A stretch of DNA of 64,000 nt, taken from NCBI GenBank assembly GCA_018340375.1, contig JAFFJZ010000006.1, positions 19,601,501 through 19,665,500 on the forward strand, written 5' to 3'. The notes beneath the pieces were generated by a model that ran no database searches, had not been told where the DNA came from, and saw only the letters and a program-made list of their open reading frames with translations. The stretch is from Gonatopus flavifemur (lineage: Eukaryota > Arthropoda > Insecta > Hymenoptera > Dryinidae). The translations under genes were made by a program, and so were the position numbers. Each line of letters begins with the position of its first letter. The stretch's first letter is position 1. This document shows positions 1 to 13,700 of the stretch, in pieces.

Positions 1-3000
1 AAGAAAATATGAGAAGTTGGTTGCTCGTAGCAAGTTGTATGGAACATACTTACTGTGTAACATTCTAATCGTTCTTTATTCGGAAACTGCAGAGTTTGAA
101 GTTCAAAGTATTTAAGTCTCAGTTGCATTGTTCCTATTCATCCAAACGAAGGTTGGAGATAGGTTTCGAATACCAATGAGACTCCTGAGCGCAAGGAAGA
201 GACACGTAGCATGGGGATGAAATCGATTGACGTTGGATACTATCTTTCTGGTAGTATTTTTAATTCAAACTCAGACAAAGATACTGGATCAATACGCAAG
301 CGTGCGGAGGAAACGAAACCTCCTTCAAAGGGGTGGTGAGCTTTTCTTGGTCGGTTGGTTGAAATGGGAGGAAGGGTAGTAGGGGATCCGATGGCAGCAC
401 GTGATGGTAGCAGAGAAAAGAGGAATATAAAGAACGGAAACGAATGAAACAAGTCCAGGAGGAAGGAGGAACAGGCTGAAATAAATATATAAAGTAAGAC
501 ATGGGGTAACATTTCTCCATTCAAGTTACAACCATGTCGCAAGTCGACTCGAAGTGCACACACCATTGAGACGAAACTAGGTTATACCGCAGTTTTGCAT
601 CTTTGCTTTTGCATGCATGTATAATAACACATTCATTCAGGGTATAAATATTTTTATGTATTTTTATAACACGATCGACTGTGTGTATATATAAAGAGGC
701 TGTTGAGATTCATAAAGAAACATTTTTTTATCATTAATTCCGAATGAGAGGGAAATCAAATCTCCAAGGAACGACCCATGTCCCGTTCCTAAATCAAGGG
801 TAAAGACAGAACCAACGTTTCTACGTGCATGTACATTCATTTCCACAGTTTCCTTTATGCTCTCCAACTCTCCACCCTCGGAACGATTACTCGGCCTTTA
901 AGCTTCAGGTAAACTAGACTCTCAAAGCAAACAGAGCGAGTCTTTTACGATGCAATCCCATAGATTTTGGCTTTCGAGACTTTGTGACTTTGTTTATTCG
1001 ACTGGTCGAATGAGATAAACCAATTTTTTCACTTTATTAGAGTGATGCTTTATTGGATTCATATGTGTAGACACTGTGAATGAGAATTCTGAATTCCAAA
1101 GTTTTCAATAACTGTAGAGCATCATTAATCATTTGCTCACACACTTTCAAGATTATCGTGACGTGTACGAGATTCCTCAACCCTTTCCAATACGTCGAAT
1201 AATCTCCAATCCCAGAGGAATTCCAACGATGGAATCACGTTGTTATTGACGACAAAACTCATGCTAAATTATTGGACAATTATTTTGAAAGAGGTAGGAA
1301 GAAAGTTTCAGTCCGATTTCTTGGCAAGATCTCGACGTTCTCATTTGCTTCTTCTTCTTCTTCTTCTTCTTTTCGTGTATTTGATTCTTCGGGTCGAAGT
1401 TCCTGGCTGTGTTACAATATATTCAACTATAATAATAACACTTGTACGTGCACCGCCACAACGTAATGTGACATTGTTGTTCAACAACCTACTTTTGTCT
1501 TTAATTTTTCTCATTTCAATTCCCCTTCTTTTTCAATGTTTGCTGTCTCTGATAGTAACGGACATGCGACGATGGAGAACAATGTATCAACCCTATACTT
1601 AGATTCTTCTCTTTTTCTTTCTTCCTTTTTTTCTCTTTTCTCTACTCGTCGACGACGGTTTACGAATTAGCCCGGGAGCCATGAGATCTTAAATAAAACT
1701 GTAATTAGTACTTTGTGACAACGTAACACGTAAGTACTGTCGTTTGTTGTTGAGAAATTTGGAATTTTCGCGAAGTTACGAGATAATTTTTCACGAGATT
1801 CGTTATTGATGTTTCGAAGAGTTTATTAAAGCGAGAAATCTCTTCATACGAGAGATTCCATTGTTGTTACATATTCAATGAATGTATTTATTACTCGCAC
1901 AGTATTATGTGTACACGTAACTTCACTCCCCAACTTCATTCGAAGTACTTTGATTGTGCGATCCCTTCAAACGCCATTGTTGTCCTCAAACTACATTCAT
2001 GTTTCCAGGATAAACATAGTTTGTTCTGGAAACTCAATCACGTAATGCCCCACTTATGAAAATCCAATATATTCATGCATTCTCTTGGAAAAAGGTTGAT
2101 TTTTATTCAACTTACTACACCTGTGTTCGAATATTGCTTATCGTTCGCATAGAACGAGCACGTTTCGTTTCGATTATATAGCGTGTGGCAGCTCACGTCC
2201 CTCTGGACCTTCCGCAACGGATGTTTGGACTACAAAATACGCTGGTTGACAAGGGACAAGGAGGAGGTTAAGTAATCAATGGTAGTTCAACGCCGAAATT
2301 AGCAGGAGATAATCAAATCAATGGATCTCGGTTGAATGCATCCACCAGACCAGCTGTAGACCAGCGTCATTGAGAAGAGGCGTATCAGATCAGATTCTAA
2401 CGAAATTCGATTCGAATTTCACGTTTCAATGATTCATTTCTCCCTGAAATTTACAAAAAAGCTCTCCTTGCGAATAAAATACGAAAGAGCTGATTAATAT
2501 AAACGTTATATCATCGATTGAATCGAGATCTTATTTGTGCCAAGAAAATGAACGAATGTTTGAAATTGATTAAACATCTTGTCTTCGATTTAATTGAATT
2601 TTCGATGCAACGTTTGGCTCTCTTCGTTTGTTTTCATTGGAATTTTGATATTTTTCCACTGTGGTAGAGGCAATTTGTAAAAGCTATTTTAACACAGATT
2701 TTGATTAAAGTTGTATGGAGATATTTTATCCGCATGAAACTTCAAAAGTTGTATATGTGGATCTCGATGCATCGCAGCTCAATCGAATTTTTGTTATCTC
2801 GGCGTGTTTTCCAATCGTAGTATTTTAACAATGTAAATCTATGTGGTTTGAAACACGTTATGAACAACGAGGAGAGTATAATAGCCCATTGTAAGTGTTC
2901 ATTGTATCACCACCGTACTGTGATAATGATGATCATATGCTTCTGTCGTTTTGTTCTTTCTCCGCGCTGTAATGGATATCTGCATGACAACAACATTCCG

Positions 3001-3276
3001 TTTCAGATTCTCGAAATTCACTTCCCTAATTGAGGTGCACTCTAGGATTTATTATATTTTTAAAAGGATTCTTGGAGAACTAGAAGTGAGTTACTATTTC
3101 TGAAAGAATACTTTTAGTCCTTCAATAGTAGAGCAGTCAATTGAATCTTCGTATATTCCATCTCAAGTTTCTTTAAAATTCTTTAATGCCCAAATCTGGA
3201 TGAAATGAACACAAAATTTTGTGAAGATGATGGCAAGTTTTGCACTGTGTTTTGAAAAATATCAATGCTCATCTCA
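1..3276. other. Intronic sequence with no recognised element
   Basis: AT-rich DNA with no credible gene on either strand. The only simple repeat is a short CTT run at 1348-1371. The short open frames here have no conserved domain and are treated as chance. Confidence 0.6.
1348..1371. repeat. (CTT)n microsatellite
   Basis: About eight uninterrupted CTT units. Confidence 0.9.
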
Positions 3277-3544
3277 CACGGAAAAAAAAGGAATAATTGC
3301 AGCAACTACTTAAATACTTGATTTTCGATCATCCACTTAAGTAGTTGCTGCAGCTACTTAGTAGTCAAGACGAGTAACGCGTTAGCTGTGTCAACTAGTT
3401 CAACATACCTCAGGTATCCACGTTAGTTAGTGCAACTATTGAGCTACTTGTCTTGACTATTAAGTAGCTGCAGCAACTACTCAAGTAGATGGTCGAAAAT
3501 CGACTATTTAAGTAGTTGCTGCAACTATTTCTATTTTTTTCGTG
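3277..3544. mobile_element. Fold-back MITE, CACGGA ends
   Basis: A near-complete palindrome of about 268 bp. It begins CACGGAAAAAAAAGGAATAA and ends with the degenerate complement TTTTTTTCGTG. The word AAGTAGTTGCTGCAACTA recurs in both orientations along the arms. It carries no coding. The ends match the CACGGAG family found elsewhere in the window; flanking bases CA and AT do not form a clear duplication. Confidence 0.75.
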
Positions 3545-3849
3545 ATCCCAAGATGGTTAACACTGAAGAAAATGTTCAGAAAATGTTATTAATTGAACAC
3601 TTTTGTTACGATTGTTGAAATATTTTGTAAACTGAACGAAACTTTTGTTGTTTTAACCAAAGAATCTTTTAAATCACATTTCAACAACAATTTTGATGCC
3701 ACAGGGAAACATTTTTCTCAGAATCGGAACTATCCGCGGTGTTTTTTTTTCATCAACTTAGAATTGCTTGCTTTAGAGTTTTGAGTTCGACCAAAACTGA
3801 AACACTGCAGAGGTTCCAAACCAATAGCTTTTGACAAAGACAATTGATT

Positions 3850-4292
3850 TTGCTGGGTACCTGTTGTTGGAGCAGCAAATTTTTTGCTGTGGCAGCAATC
3901 TTGTTAGTTATGATAGCGACTCTTTAGCTCTCCCTGGTGAAAATGAAGCGTTAAAGTGCGACGAAAACGGAAAATAAGAGTCATCTAGGCGTGGTTCGGG
4001 AGGGAATTGGAAACGTTCCATATTTCATTGTTTCAATACCCGCTTCCTTCACTTTTGGGTTTACAACAGAGCTGGCGAAAAGAAATGTTAACATTTCCAG
4101 AAAAATTTGTTTGCTTTTCTGTTTATAATAGGTAAATTTTCTGGAAGAGCAAACATTTTTTGCTACCACGCCTGAAAAAATTGCTATCGTAGCTAACAAG
4201 ATTGCCGTGATAACAGAAAATTCGCTGCTCCAGCAAAAGGGACTTGGCAAAATTAGATTTCCCTGTCACAGTAAATTTTTTTTTGCTCCGTG
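3850..4292. mobile_element. CACGGAG-family MITE, GCTGT type, degenerate
   Basis: The interior repeats GCTGTGGCAGCAA-like words (a GCTG, a few bases, CAGCAAA), and the right end reads TTTTTGCTCCGTG followed by TA. The left end is eroded. An unrelated stretch around 3940-4110 suggests an inserted or diverged segment. No coding capacity. Confidence 0.65.
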
Positions 4293-4407
4293 TAGAAGTA
4301 GACACAATGGTGAAATAGAAAGTCCTGTGGTGAACTGATCAATCAAAATTACGATACGTTGAATCAAACTGACCATACGGTCAGCGCGAATTGCGATAAG
4401 ATTGACT

Positions 4408-4720
4408 GTAGTGACCCAACGCAGTGCTGCACCAGTACTGGCCAAGACTGGCACGGTATACCGTGCTGGTATACTGGCATTTAACTGGGATGATAACGCT
4501 GTTGTGTACTGAGGAGTCAGTACTAATACTATTATCCGCAATCAGTGCAGTGCCTGTACTGGATCAGTACCTGGCCGGTATCAAGCTCTCAGTACTGGTT
4601 CATCAGTACAGGCATAGTACTGTATTTCTATGTATCCAGTACTAATCCTGTACGTGTTGGCCAAATGTTGAAGACCCAATACTGGCACTGTACTGCACCT
4701 GTCGTCAACATTGGCAGCCA
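4408..4720. repeat. Repeat built on AGTACTGG words
   Basis: Words such as CCAGTACTGG, AGTACTGG and GTATACTGGC recur many times in both orientations over about 310 bp. It resembles the larger block at 9675-10731. The ends are not clear. A 281-codon open frame crossing this block and the next repeat is a chance product of repeat composition. Confidence 0.6.
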
Positions 4721-4764
4721 AGTATCAGAATCCTTTCACATGCTTGATTCAAACCAAACTTCAG

Positions 4765-5045
4765 GGGAAGAAAAGGATCTCTTCCGCTCGAGCAACAAAG
4801 TTTTGCAATGGGAGCAAAATATTTGTCATCACAGCTACGACAGCGATGCTTCCAGCTGTGGAAGCAAAAACTGTATGCTCCTCCATCAAAATTTGTTAGC
4901 TTCTCCGTATATAATACTGAAAATCTCGCTGCTCCAGTCAATCTTGTTATTCTCTCAGCAATCCAGTCAACTGTGGCAGTTAGCAAAAAGATTTGCCATT
5001 CTGTATCTAAACCTCGAGTTATTGCATCAGCAAATTTTTGTCTTC
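4765..5045. mobile_element. GCTGT-type MITE copy, degenerate
   Basis: Contains the family's usual internal words: CACAGCTACGACAGCGATG, the TATATAATACTGAAAA block, and TGGCAGTTAGCAAA. Terminal CACGGAG is not preserved. Confidence 0.6.
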
Positions 5046-5060
5046 CTTCAGTACTCAAAT

Positions 5061-6460
5061 TCCTTAAAAGACTTTCAAATCACCCTACCACGCTTCACTG
5101 AATTATTATCTAATTGTTTGTCAATGGAGATAAGAGGGCTTTTTACTTCGGTTCGTATGTCGTCGTTAACCGGTTTATGTTTCCATAACTTGAACATTTT
5201 TATGAAACATACAATTTATTTACTACTGTGTAACATCACGGTTGTTTCATCGTTTTTGTCCTTTTATTTGATACGTTCTCGTGATCTTACGCGATGCTAC
5301 TACGCGATGTTTTATTATCAGTCGTTCTCCTTATTACAGGGTTTTAATAGTTTCTCTCGGCACGTAGCATCTCCCCGATGTATATCTTAATACAATCTAC
5401 AGCATTTGAACATTATCTGATTTATTATCAGTTACACGAAGGATTATTTACTCACTCGAGTAGAGATGAAGTATGAGTATTCAAAGTCCACTTCTTGGAA
5501 TACGTATCCATGAACTTCAAATAAATATTCACTCGTTTAATAGGGAGAGAAAAATTATCTCTCTCGTTTTGATACATTCATCATGTAGACGTATATTCCA
5601 GTGAGTAACAGAGGAAACGTATCTAAATAATTTATGTTGCTTCTACGTTGGTACATGTCCTGTAAACACAGAGAGAATTCACAGACTGCAAATTTTCAAA
5701 TCCTGCTGCATGGAATGAAAAAAGGCATGGAATTGTTTCTAGAGAAAAAAATTTGATTAAGTTGTTTTTTTGTGAATTTTTGTGTTTCTTGATAATAATC
5801 ATTTTCTGAGGTCTATTCTATTTACTCTTCCTTTTTATTATCGTGTTCCTACTGTAAATTCCACGAAACTGCCCATCAGAGAATCATGGATCCATGTTTA
5901 TTTATTCCGCCATTTGTTCATCTCTTGCTTTTTCCTCTTGGTTCATTCTTTTAAACACGTTTCCCTGATATTTACATAGCTCTACTTTTTCATGAGCTTT
6001 TCTTCTAACACCACCTTTAAACTCTGGAATAAAATTCCTTACGGATAATGCAACAATTTTGAACTTAGAATCAACATCAGAATATATTTTTTGAAAATTT
6101 ATGTGACTGTGATACACTTTTCGTATCTGGGATAGTTCTTTTATCAATATTTATTGATTCGGCAGTCTGATGGTAATTTTAAGGTTAATCTGGTCAAGGT
6201 AGAAGGCCTTCTATTAATCTAAGCCGCTAGTGGTAATAGGATTCTCTAGTTTATTCCCTATCATTTGATTCCGAAGATTATCACCCTGGTAAAGAATTCT
6301 TCCTGAATCTCTCTGTAAATCCGAATCAGCGAATTTCACCAGCAAATCAGTGCTCGTTCAAGCAGGGGAAGATTCAGCTGAATTGACTGATTCTGAGTAA
6401 TTTTTACTGATTCGAATTTAGAGAACATGTCTTTTGGTTTTGCGATAGAACATTCCTGGG
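5061..6460. other. Intronic sequence, nothing recognised
   Basis: AT-rich sequence; I see no gene, RNA or element end in it. Confidence 0.5.
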
Positions 6461-6462
6461 TG

Positions 6463-7897
6463 CATTGTAAAAAAAAAATTCGGTAGATTTATCGAAATTC
6501 ATCGGGAAGCAATGAACTCGATCCCAATGGTTACAAATTTCTAAATGTTTAGTGAATTTAAAATCGGTAAAATCGGGATTTTCAAGGCAGTGTGGGGAGG
6601 AATTGTGGAACGTGAATATTAGGGGATTTTGTGGGGAATCATGGAAAAATTGGGGAGATTTGGGGAATTCTGTTAGACCTAAAACATTTGGAAACTAAGG
6701 GTACAGTCAAACAACTTCGTAACGTAACTGCTCAGATAGTACAGAAGTTCGTGAATCAATGGAAAATAACTCTTCTAATTAACTTCTTATTTAATAGTTT
6801 TTTGAAGAGTTCTTTAAGAACATATTGAGTTATAAAATAATTTTGTGAGAATTCTCTAGAGAACTAATCATTTCTGTTACACGGACGAAACCATGATCCC
6901 TACAAAATACCCCCTCAAAGCAAGGAGAAAATTCATTTTTTATGGAAAAACAATTCCCTTAGGTACTGAAACCCCCCAGGTAATACACAAAAATCATTAT
7001 AGAATCATTTATTTATTTATTTACCACTGACAAGTAGGAAACTGTTCTTGAATTATGAAGAGAAAACTTTTCTTGAACTCTTTTGAAATTCAAAAAATTC
7101 CCACCAAGAAGTCCAAGAACAATTTGATTTGTCAAACATTTGCGAGTGCCGTTAGAATTCTCAAAGAACTCCTATAGAATTTCAAGAGGAAATGTTTGAT
7201 GAATCGAATTCTTTTTGAAACTTTTTAAGAACTCGTCGTATTCTGCAAAAGTTATCAAGAACTTTTCTTTCAGAATTCATTTGGGATTCTTGTGTGCTAT
7301 TTAGGTAAATATTATAATCACAATCAGAATTCATTTGAAGGTGTTCTTAATTTGATGAAATTGAAAGAAAACGGATTAGATCCTCCCACTATACCATCAG
7401 TTGATCAGTTAGCTCTTTTTTATACTTCTCATCAATATATTATTCTTCCTTCACTTTCAACAAATGTTTTATTTGGATTATTATGTATTTGCCGTACATT
7501 TTTCAGATAAATCACTTTTCTTTTGTAACAGCAATACTTGAGATACATAAAACAAAGAAATAAAGTTCAATTGTCCAAGATTGTATGCTCAAGGCGGGAA
7601 AAATTAATTATTTTGGCGGAAAATTTTAAAAATAAAATTTTGGGGATTTTTTGGGGATTCAATGTGAAAATTGGGGATTTTGTGGGGATTTTGTTCATCA
7701 GAATCGGGGAATCTGAGGAAAAAATTCTGGCAACACTGATTGCATTGTACAGTAGAATTACCGGAAAATCAATATATTTACTATATTTTTAGACATCATT
7801 ACTAAACTGTTGGTAATTTTCCCGAGTTTTTCTTCGGATTAATTGCTGCCTAATTATTAAGGAATTTTACGGTGACATTACAGATTTTTTTACAGTG
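6463..7897. mobile_element. Candidate element with CAYTGTAAAAAAA ends
   Basis: The left end CATTGTAAAAAAA and the right end TTTTTTTACAGTG form a short inverted repeat, flanked on both sides by TG, which fits a 2-bp duplication. The interior has G-rich runs (GGGGATTTTGTGGGG) near both sides, at about 6590-6670 and 7640-7700, and AAGAACT/AGTTCTT words between them. A CAGTGTGGGGAG / CTGGCAACACTG pair at 6588 and 7738 hints at a second nested element. Confidence 0.45.
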
Positions 7898-9674
7898 TGG
7901 TGATTAATTGTACATTCATTTCTCATCAACCAGCATTTAATAACGTTCCCAGGTGCTTAAGAAATTCTTTGCATCTCCATCTCAAATTTCTTCCTCCCGT
8001 CACCATATTCATAGATATCCAGAGAAAAATTCAGTGAAAAAACGTGTTCAATGAGTAATGTATAGTAATAGTCTTCTTTAGAATTTTTTAGAGTTCTCCA
8101 GCTGAATTAAGAGAAGTTCTTAGAGATTTTCAGCTGATTTTTTTTCACCAAAGTTATAAAGGAGTGAACTTTCGGAATTTTTCTTCACTGTTTCTTAAAG
8201 TTTTCAATTAGCTACCACTTTGCCATAGCGGTTTGTTGACAAACGGTTTGATTCCATGTTGTGGCGATGCCAGTTCAGCTCATCAACGGAGATCCAAACC
8301 TGTATAGCACAACTACCGTCCCTCCTTTGTTCCACCATCTTGTATCCACGTCTCCCTTTTATCTACCTCGCCTCCATTGACCCCCTCCAGCACTTTTGTA
8401 CCCCCGGAGTACTCTTTTTGTGTAAAATATAAGGTCAAAAAAGCACTCTTGGAGTACAGAAATGTCTATCCCTAGGGAAATGCTGTTAGGGAAATTTTAT
8501 TGAATTTCCTCAAGATATTCTTATTAAACGTTTGCGAGGGATGATTTTACTTGCAACCCTCAGAAATTATCATCCTCTCGGATAACCTTTCGCATCCTAC
8601 TCTTCAGTTTCTCCCATTCACCCTGTCAACGCGCGGTTTTCCAGAGTTCCTGTTCGCACTTCTGGCCCGAAAAAAAAAATCCTCGAACTTGGAACCTTCA
8701 TCGATTCTGCGAGCTCCTCTGTATCTGCAATTGTTTGGATCAAGCACTTAATCACCTCTCATTAGCTCTGCCATTCCAAATTCATGGACCTTTATTTCTC
8801 ATTTGGATCCTAAAAATGTCGACAAAAATGAAATACATGCGGTTCCGACTTTCACAGAGTTTATTCCAGGAAAATTAATTCCCCGTAAATCATTCGTTAA
8901 TGCCGTTCGAATCGATAATTTCTTCCACGATGAACGTTCAGGTACTCACAAACATAGTTCTTTTTAATTCAATTAAAAATCTCCTTTTTATTCTCGTCAC
9001 TGGGAAAAAAATCGCATGCCCCATGCTTCTCATGACCCGATTATATCATTTCAGCAGAGATTTGATTTGAAATTATTAAAAGAACCGAGCAAATGTGAAA
9101 TCCGTGAAATCGATCAGGGGATAAAAGTGTAGTCGTCAGCGAGATTCTCTCATGTGCATACATATATCGAATGGAACGAACCCTACGAATTCAATATTTT
9201 AGAGTGAGATTCGAAGAATCGATTCATTTTAAAAATATCTCTTTGTCGCTTTATTTATTCAAATTAACCTTTCGTCGACTCGGTCGCATCAACCGGTGCT
9301 TCATTGATATCGAGAAAATCTTCAACGAAAAGGAATTCATATTCTGTTACGAAAATATACATCTATTAGCACGAGAAGTTGGTAATAATGTAAGTGGTCA
9401 TAGTATATGCCTGGACTTTAATGTACTTTCCGTGTCCCACGATGTTTCCGCTCCGAGAAACGTAACGATAAATTTGGCGTCCGCCATGCAAAATGAATTA
9501 TTCAGTGGCGCCGAATACAGCCCACGACAAAGTTGTATGATTATCTTGAGGTCTAATAAATACATCGTTCCAGTTGTCGCGTGATAACCATTATATACAT
9601 GTATATACGTGTTATATCCTGAACCCATCGAGCAATGAAGCGAAGGTATTCATCAGGTGATATTTGATACCCTA
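7898..9674. other. Intronic sequence, nothing recognised
   Basis: No credible gene or element. Open frames at 8551-8751 and 9171-9584 show no family resemblance. Confidence 0.5.
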
Positions 9675-10731
9675 CCCATGGCTCCCCCACTGTTGCCGGA
9701 GGTGTCAGTACTGGCAAATCTAGAGCGACCACTACGGGGCCAGTTGGATCGCCAATACTGGCAAAGGAGTTTAAATGATAACATTGCATAAGGGCTAGTA
9801 TAACATTTACCCTCACGGTGGTAGCGATATTTGATGTGAGTCTGCTATGGTAAAACTCTGGCATTTCAACAGGATCAGTTGTTTCAAATTACAAGAAGTC
9901 GAAATAATGACATCCTGATCACCAGTAACCGGAGTTATCATACTTCAGGTAAAAAACAAAACACATTGAATTTCAACTTTGAAAATCTGAATGATTCATT
10001 GTTCTCATTATCGTCATCGGAGCAAGGCACTTCGGAAGATGAAACTGAGTCTCTATCACATCATCCGATCTCCGAGTTGACGACGAATCACTCAAATTGT
10101 CATTTATTGTAATGGGACCGTTGAAGTCATACAATCCACCATAGATTCCGTAGTGGAATAAAGTCCTACCAATGCTGACGAATTGTTGTCTCTCGAACAT
10201 ATTCAATGATGATACCAACTCTGGCCTAATGCTGGCAAGACTCCAGCTCACTACGTGATTCTAACGTCAGTTAACTACCGATTCTATAGTCAGCCAGAGT
10301 CCTATCAATACTGGCACATTGTCATCTATTGAACATATCGAATGCTGATACTAACTCTGGCTCAATACTGGCGCAGTATTATTGTCTCATCAAAGTAACC
10401 GTGTTATTGGAAAGATCAGTGGAATAACCTCTATCCACTGTTTATTCCGTATTAGAACAATGTTGCATCGATATTGGTGTCGTATCGTCTTTTTTCTCGC
10501 ATTCCACCATCCAACCAACTCTGATTCGGTACTGACGCGGTTCCGTTTCTGTACAGTCTAGGTATTCTCCGAACGGTATTGATTTGATACCAGTTTGAGC
10601 CAGTACCGTCTGAAATCCAGCGAACATTTGGTGCCAGTTGTAAAAACTGGTAATGACTCTGAACCGAAGTCTGGTAAATACAACTTTGCCAGTATCGCGC
10701 TATTTGTCAACTTTGGCTACTTCCACATGGG
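9675..10731. repeat. Long repeat of ACTGGC/GCCAGT words, CCCATG ends
   Basis: Words like CAGTACTGGC, GCCAATACTGGC and TACTGGCACA recur throughout, first in one orientation then the other. The left end CCCATGGCTCCC and the right end TTCCACATGGG are weakly inverted. No target duplication was found. It belongs to the same style of element as 4408-4720. Confidence 0.5.
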
Positions 10732-13700
10732 CTTACAGCACTACCACCGATCGTCAGACGGTTTTGTAACATTTTCAAAGGAATATTTTAAATCGTTGCT
10801 GCAAACGAGGGAAAAAAAAATATATATATATGTGTGTATGTTTGTAGAATCGATAAATAGTGGATAAGTTTTTCGCAGGTGTGTGTAATGATTTGATTGT
10901 CGAGGCAAGCAAACATCGACCGCAATCAACTTTTCTCGGCTCCGATCGGCACGTAGTCTTTGAACAGTTTGCCAAGGGTATGCTCACATAATGAACCTTG
11001 AAAATGCATTCAAGGTACATGAACCGAAAGCTCGCGCAGATTTATCGATTTATCTCGAGACGAGAAATAATTTTATTTTGAAAAGATTGAATTTCACAAA
11101 ACACGAAGATAATGTGGATTCATTCTAAAAGCAGATTTCTTAAGATTCAGAGTTTAAATGCCATAGAAGAGAGATAATGATCAGAAATCATAAATGGAAA
11201 ATTCTTGACGTGGTGCTATATCCAAGCATCTACAGTTGGCGATTTATCGGTACGCTATAATTGGAATTTAACCTTTAGTCAACGTCCAACCGAGTGACCC
11301 AACAGAGCGTCGTCGTTGTTACCACCGCTGTTGCTGACCTACATAGAGAAATCAGCTTCTCTTCCTGTGCCTCTCTTTATCTTTCGACGACAAGCAAGTC
11401 GACATGTTTGACAAGCATATCGAATCGACTGGCATATATCGCTGCCTCATTGCTTATTTAATTCCACGATCTATCGTATCTTTCTCGATGCTTGCAGCTC
11501 CTCTCGCTCCCAACTGTTTGCCGTTTCGACCGGGCAGTTTTTAGAAATCGGCCGTGTCGTGTCTCTCAACTCGATCTATTTTAGACCTCGTCGAACGAAT
11601 AACCAAGTTTCTCCTCAACCAATTGTTAATAATCACCAATTGTTTCTTGTCAATGTTCGAATAAACTTGGAGCGGAATGTCATCGTTCGTGGATATAGAA
11701 TTTTATTTATAACGATGATTCGAATATTCCCAAATGGAATTCCTTTGAACAAACAATAAGCTATGATCGATCACCTACTTTCAAACGATCACAAGTTGAT
11801 ACTCTTTTACTGTCTCAGGCTGGATAGGATTTTTTAAGTTTCTTTCATTGTTGGCCTCATGAATTCCAAAGTTTCTAAGTTATTGCATGCATAATTGTTC
11901 GATATAGCGATATAGCACGCCCAGTCTATAGGGTCTGTAATTATTCTCAAACTCTACTTCTGCAAAAACTGGAGTTGTGAAAAATTTAATACCGTCAAGT
12001 TTTAATCCAATGTTTTTTCTTTCAACTATCTTCTCGGTAACCATAGCCAATGGGAACAAACTATCCCATCATTGAAAAGAAATAATTCATTAGTTTATAC
12101 TTTTATTCTCCTCTACTTTTATAATGACGATATCGATATCTAACGAGTCGCAATATTCCTCGCGTTTTTCGGAGTAAACATAGATTAATGGAACATCACA
12201 AATTGATTGACTTGTTTTCATCCATGAAGCACACAATCGGAAACGCGCAGAGTGTGTTGTGCGGGGTCGAAATAAACGACATCGTACATCGTACGCGGTG
12301 GAAATCTAATAACGATGACAACGGTATCGGTTCTTGTTACCGATTGTCTCGTGGATTAGATGGAGTCTCTACTCGTTGTTGTACGTCAGTATTCTACTAA
12401 AATTCTAATATGGATTTTTTGCCCTGAAGTAGCAAGCAATTTGCATAGATATGCGATAGAGGTAGGATGCATAGGAGACTAAAACGAAAATTTCAACCGC
12501 CTCGTTATCGGGAATTGTACGCAAATTGGGGTTTTGGCATATCGCTCCTGTTATTGGGATCTAATAAATGCGGAGATGAAACGTTGCAAAGTTCAAGGCA
12601 AGTGCCTTTACCTTCGGTCAATGATCAAAGAGCTCAACCTTTCGATGTCAGAAATCTATACCTTTTCATGTCCCACGTATCATTAAACTTTTCCAGAACG
12701 TTGGTATCCTATAACCAATGCTTGGAACATAATTGCCTTCATTCGAACAACCGTCTTGAAAATGTGGATATCTCGTGATACTTCACTTGGTAATCATTTT
12801 CGAATAAAATCCAAGCAAATATGTGCAGAAAAATGATATCAATTTTAGGTTGAGTGCTTGTAACTAATACCTGCACTGTAGAAAAAAGCATCGGTAAATT
12901 TATCGAGAAATTCTTCAGAAAAGTTACCGAGGTTTTGGCAATAATACCAAAAATTTGCAAATTTCTACCGTGTTCTTTGTGATCGGGTAAAATCCTTCTT
13001 CGAAAGCTTCTCACACGTTCGGAACACAAAGATGGAAACAATTGATCGATGGATGAGCAATTTCTCCACATCATCGTTTAATTGAATTTAAAGATGAGTT
13101 TCTTCCACCGTAGTAGAGTTTTCTCTCGCGAGTTGGAGTTTAATCATCTCGCCCTGTGTAAATCTTCGCGCCTTTCGAATCTCATTATTTGAAGAATGTG
13201 AGAGATTGCTTTTTCGTCACTTCGACCATCATTTTCGATAACTGTTCCTCAGCAACCGAATTAACAAGATTCGATAATTCAATTCCGCACACTTCAAGGA
13301 GCATTTTACGAAGCTTTATTACGAAAACTTTATAATAAAGAATCTCGAAAGCGTCAGATATAACCGCCGTAAACCGCATTGGAACTGATTAATCCGCCCA
13401 GAGATGAATACAAGTACATTTTCATTTGGCAATTCCAATGGAACTCTCACCCGAAATACGAATGATTTCCAAGAATAATAAATAACAATTTATTTTCAAA
13501 AATCCCCACAATTTAATCCGGAATCGTGAATAATTTCTGCGAAGTGAGCAGGATAGAAATCCTAATCTCATCGTTTCCATGTAAATTCAAAACACGAATC
13601 TCATTAGGGAGAAAAACAAGAGAAGAGACTAAGGGGAATTCGTTTGCCAGAAACGAAGATGATATAGATAATGAATGTATGGAAAGTGCGCGCATTAAGA

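Noticed and set aside
240..566. 108-codon minus-strand frame with a hydrophobic stretch
   Set aside because: Low-complexity, no family resemblance, no splice or promoter support.
4545..5390. 281-codon + strand open frame
   Set aside because: It runs across an AGTACTGG repeat and a GCTGT MITE, has no domain and is not conserved in composition; repeat words merely lack stops.
10876..10890. TTTTTCGCAG|GTGTGTG as a second recursive splice site
   Set aside because: The donor half is poor; likewise TTTTTACAG|GTAAAA at 16777 and CTATTTAG|GTAAAT at 7303 were judged too weak.
12230..12400. Possible alternative first exon or promoter in a GC-richer patch
   Set aside because: No conserved promoter element, splice donor or protein could be argued from sequence alone.
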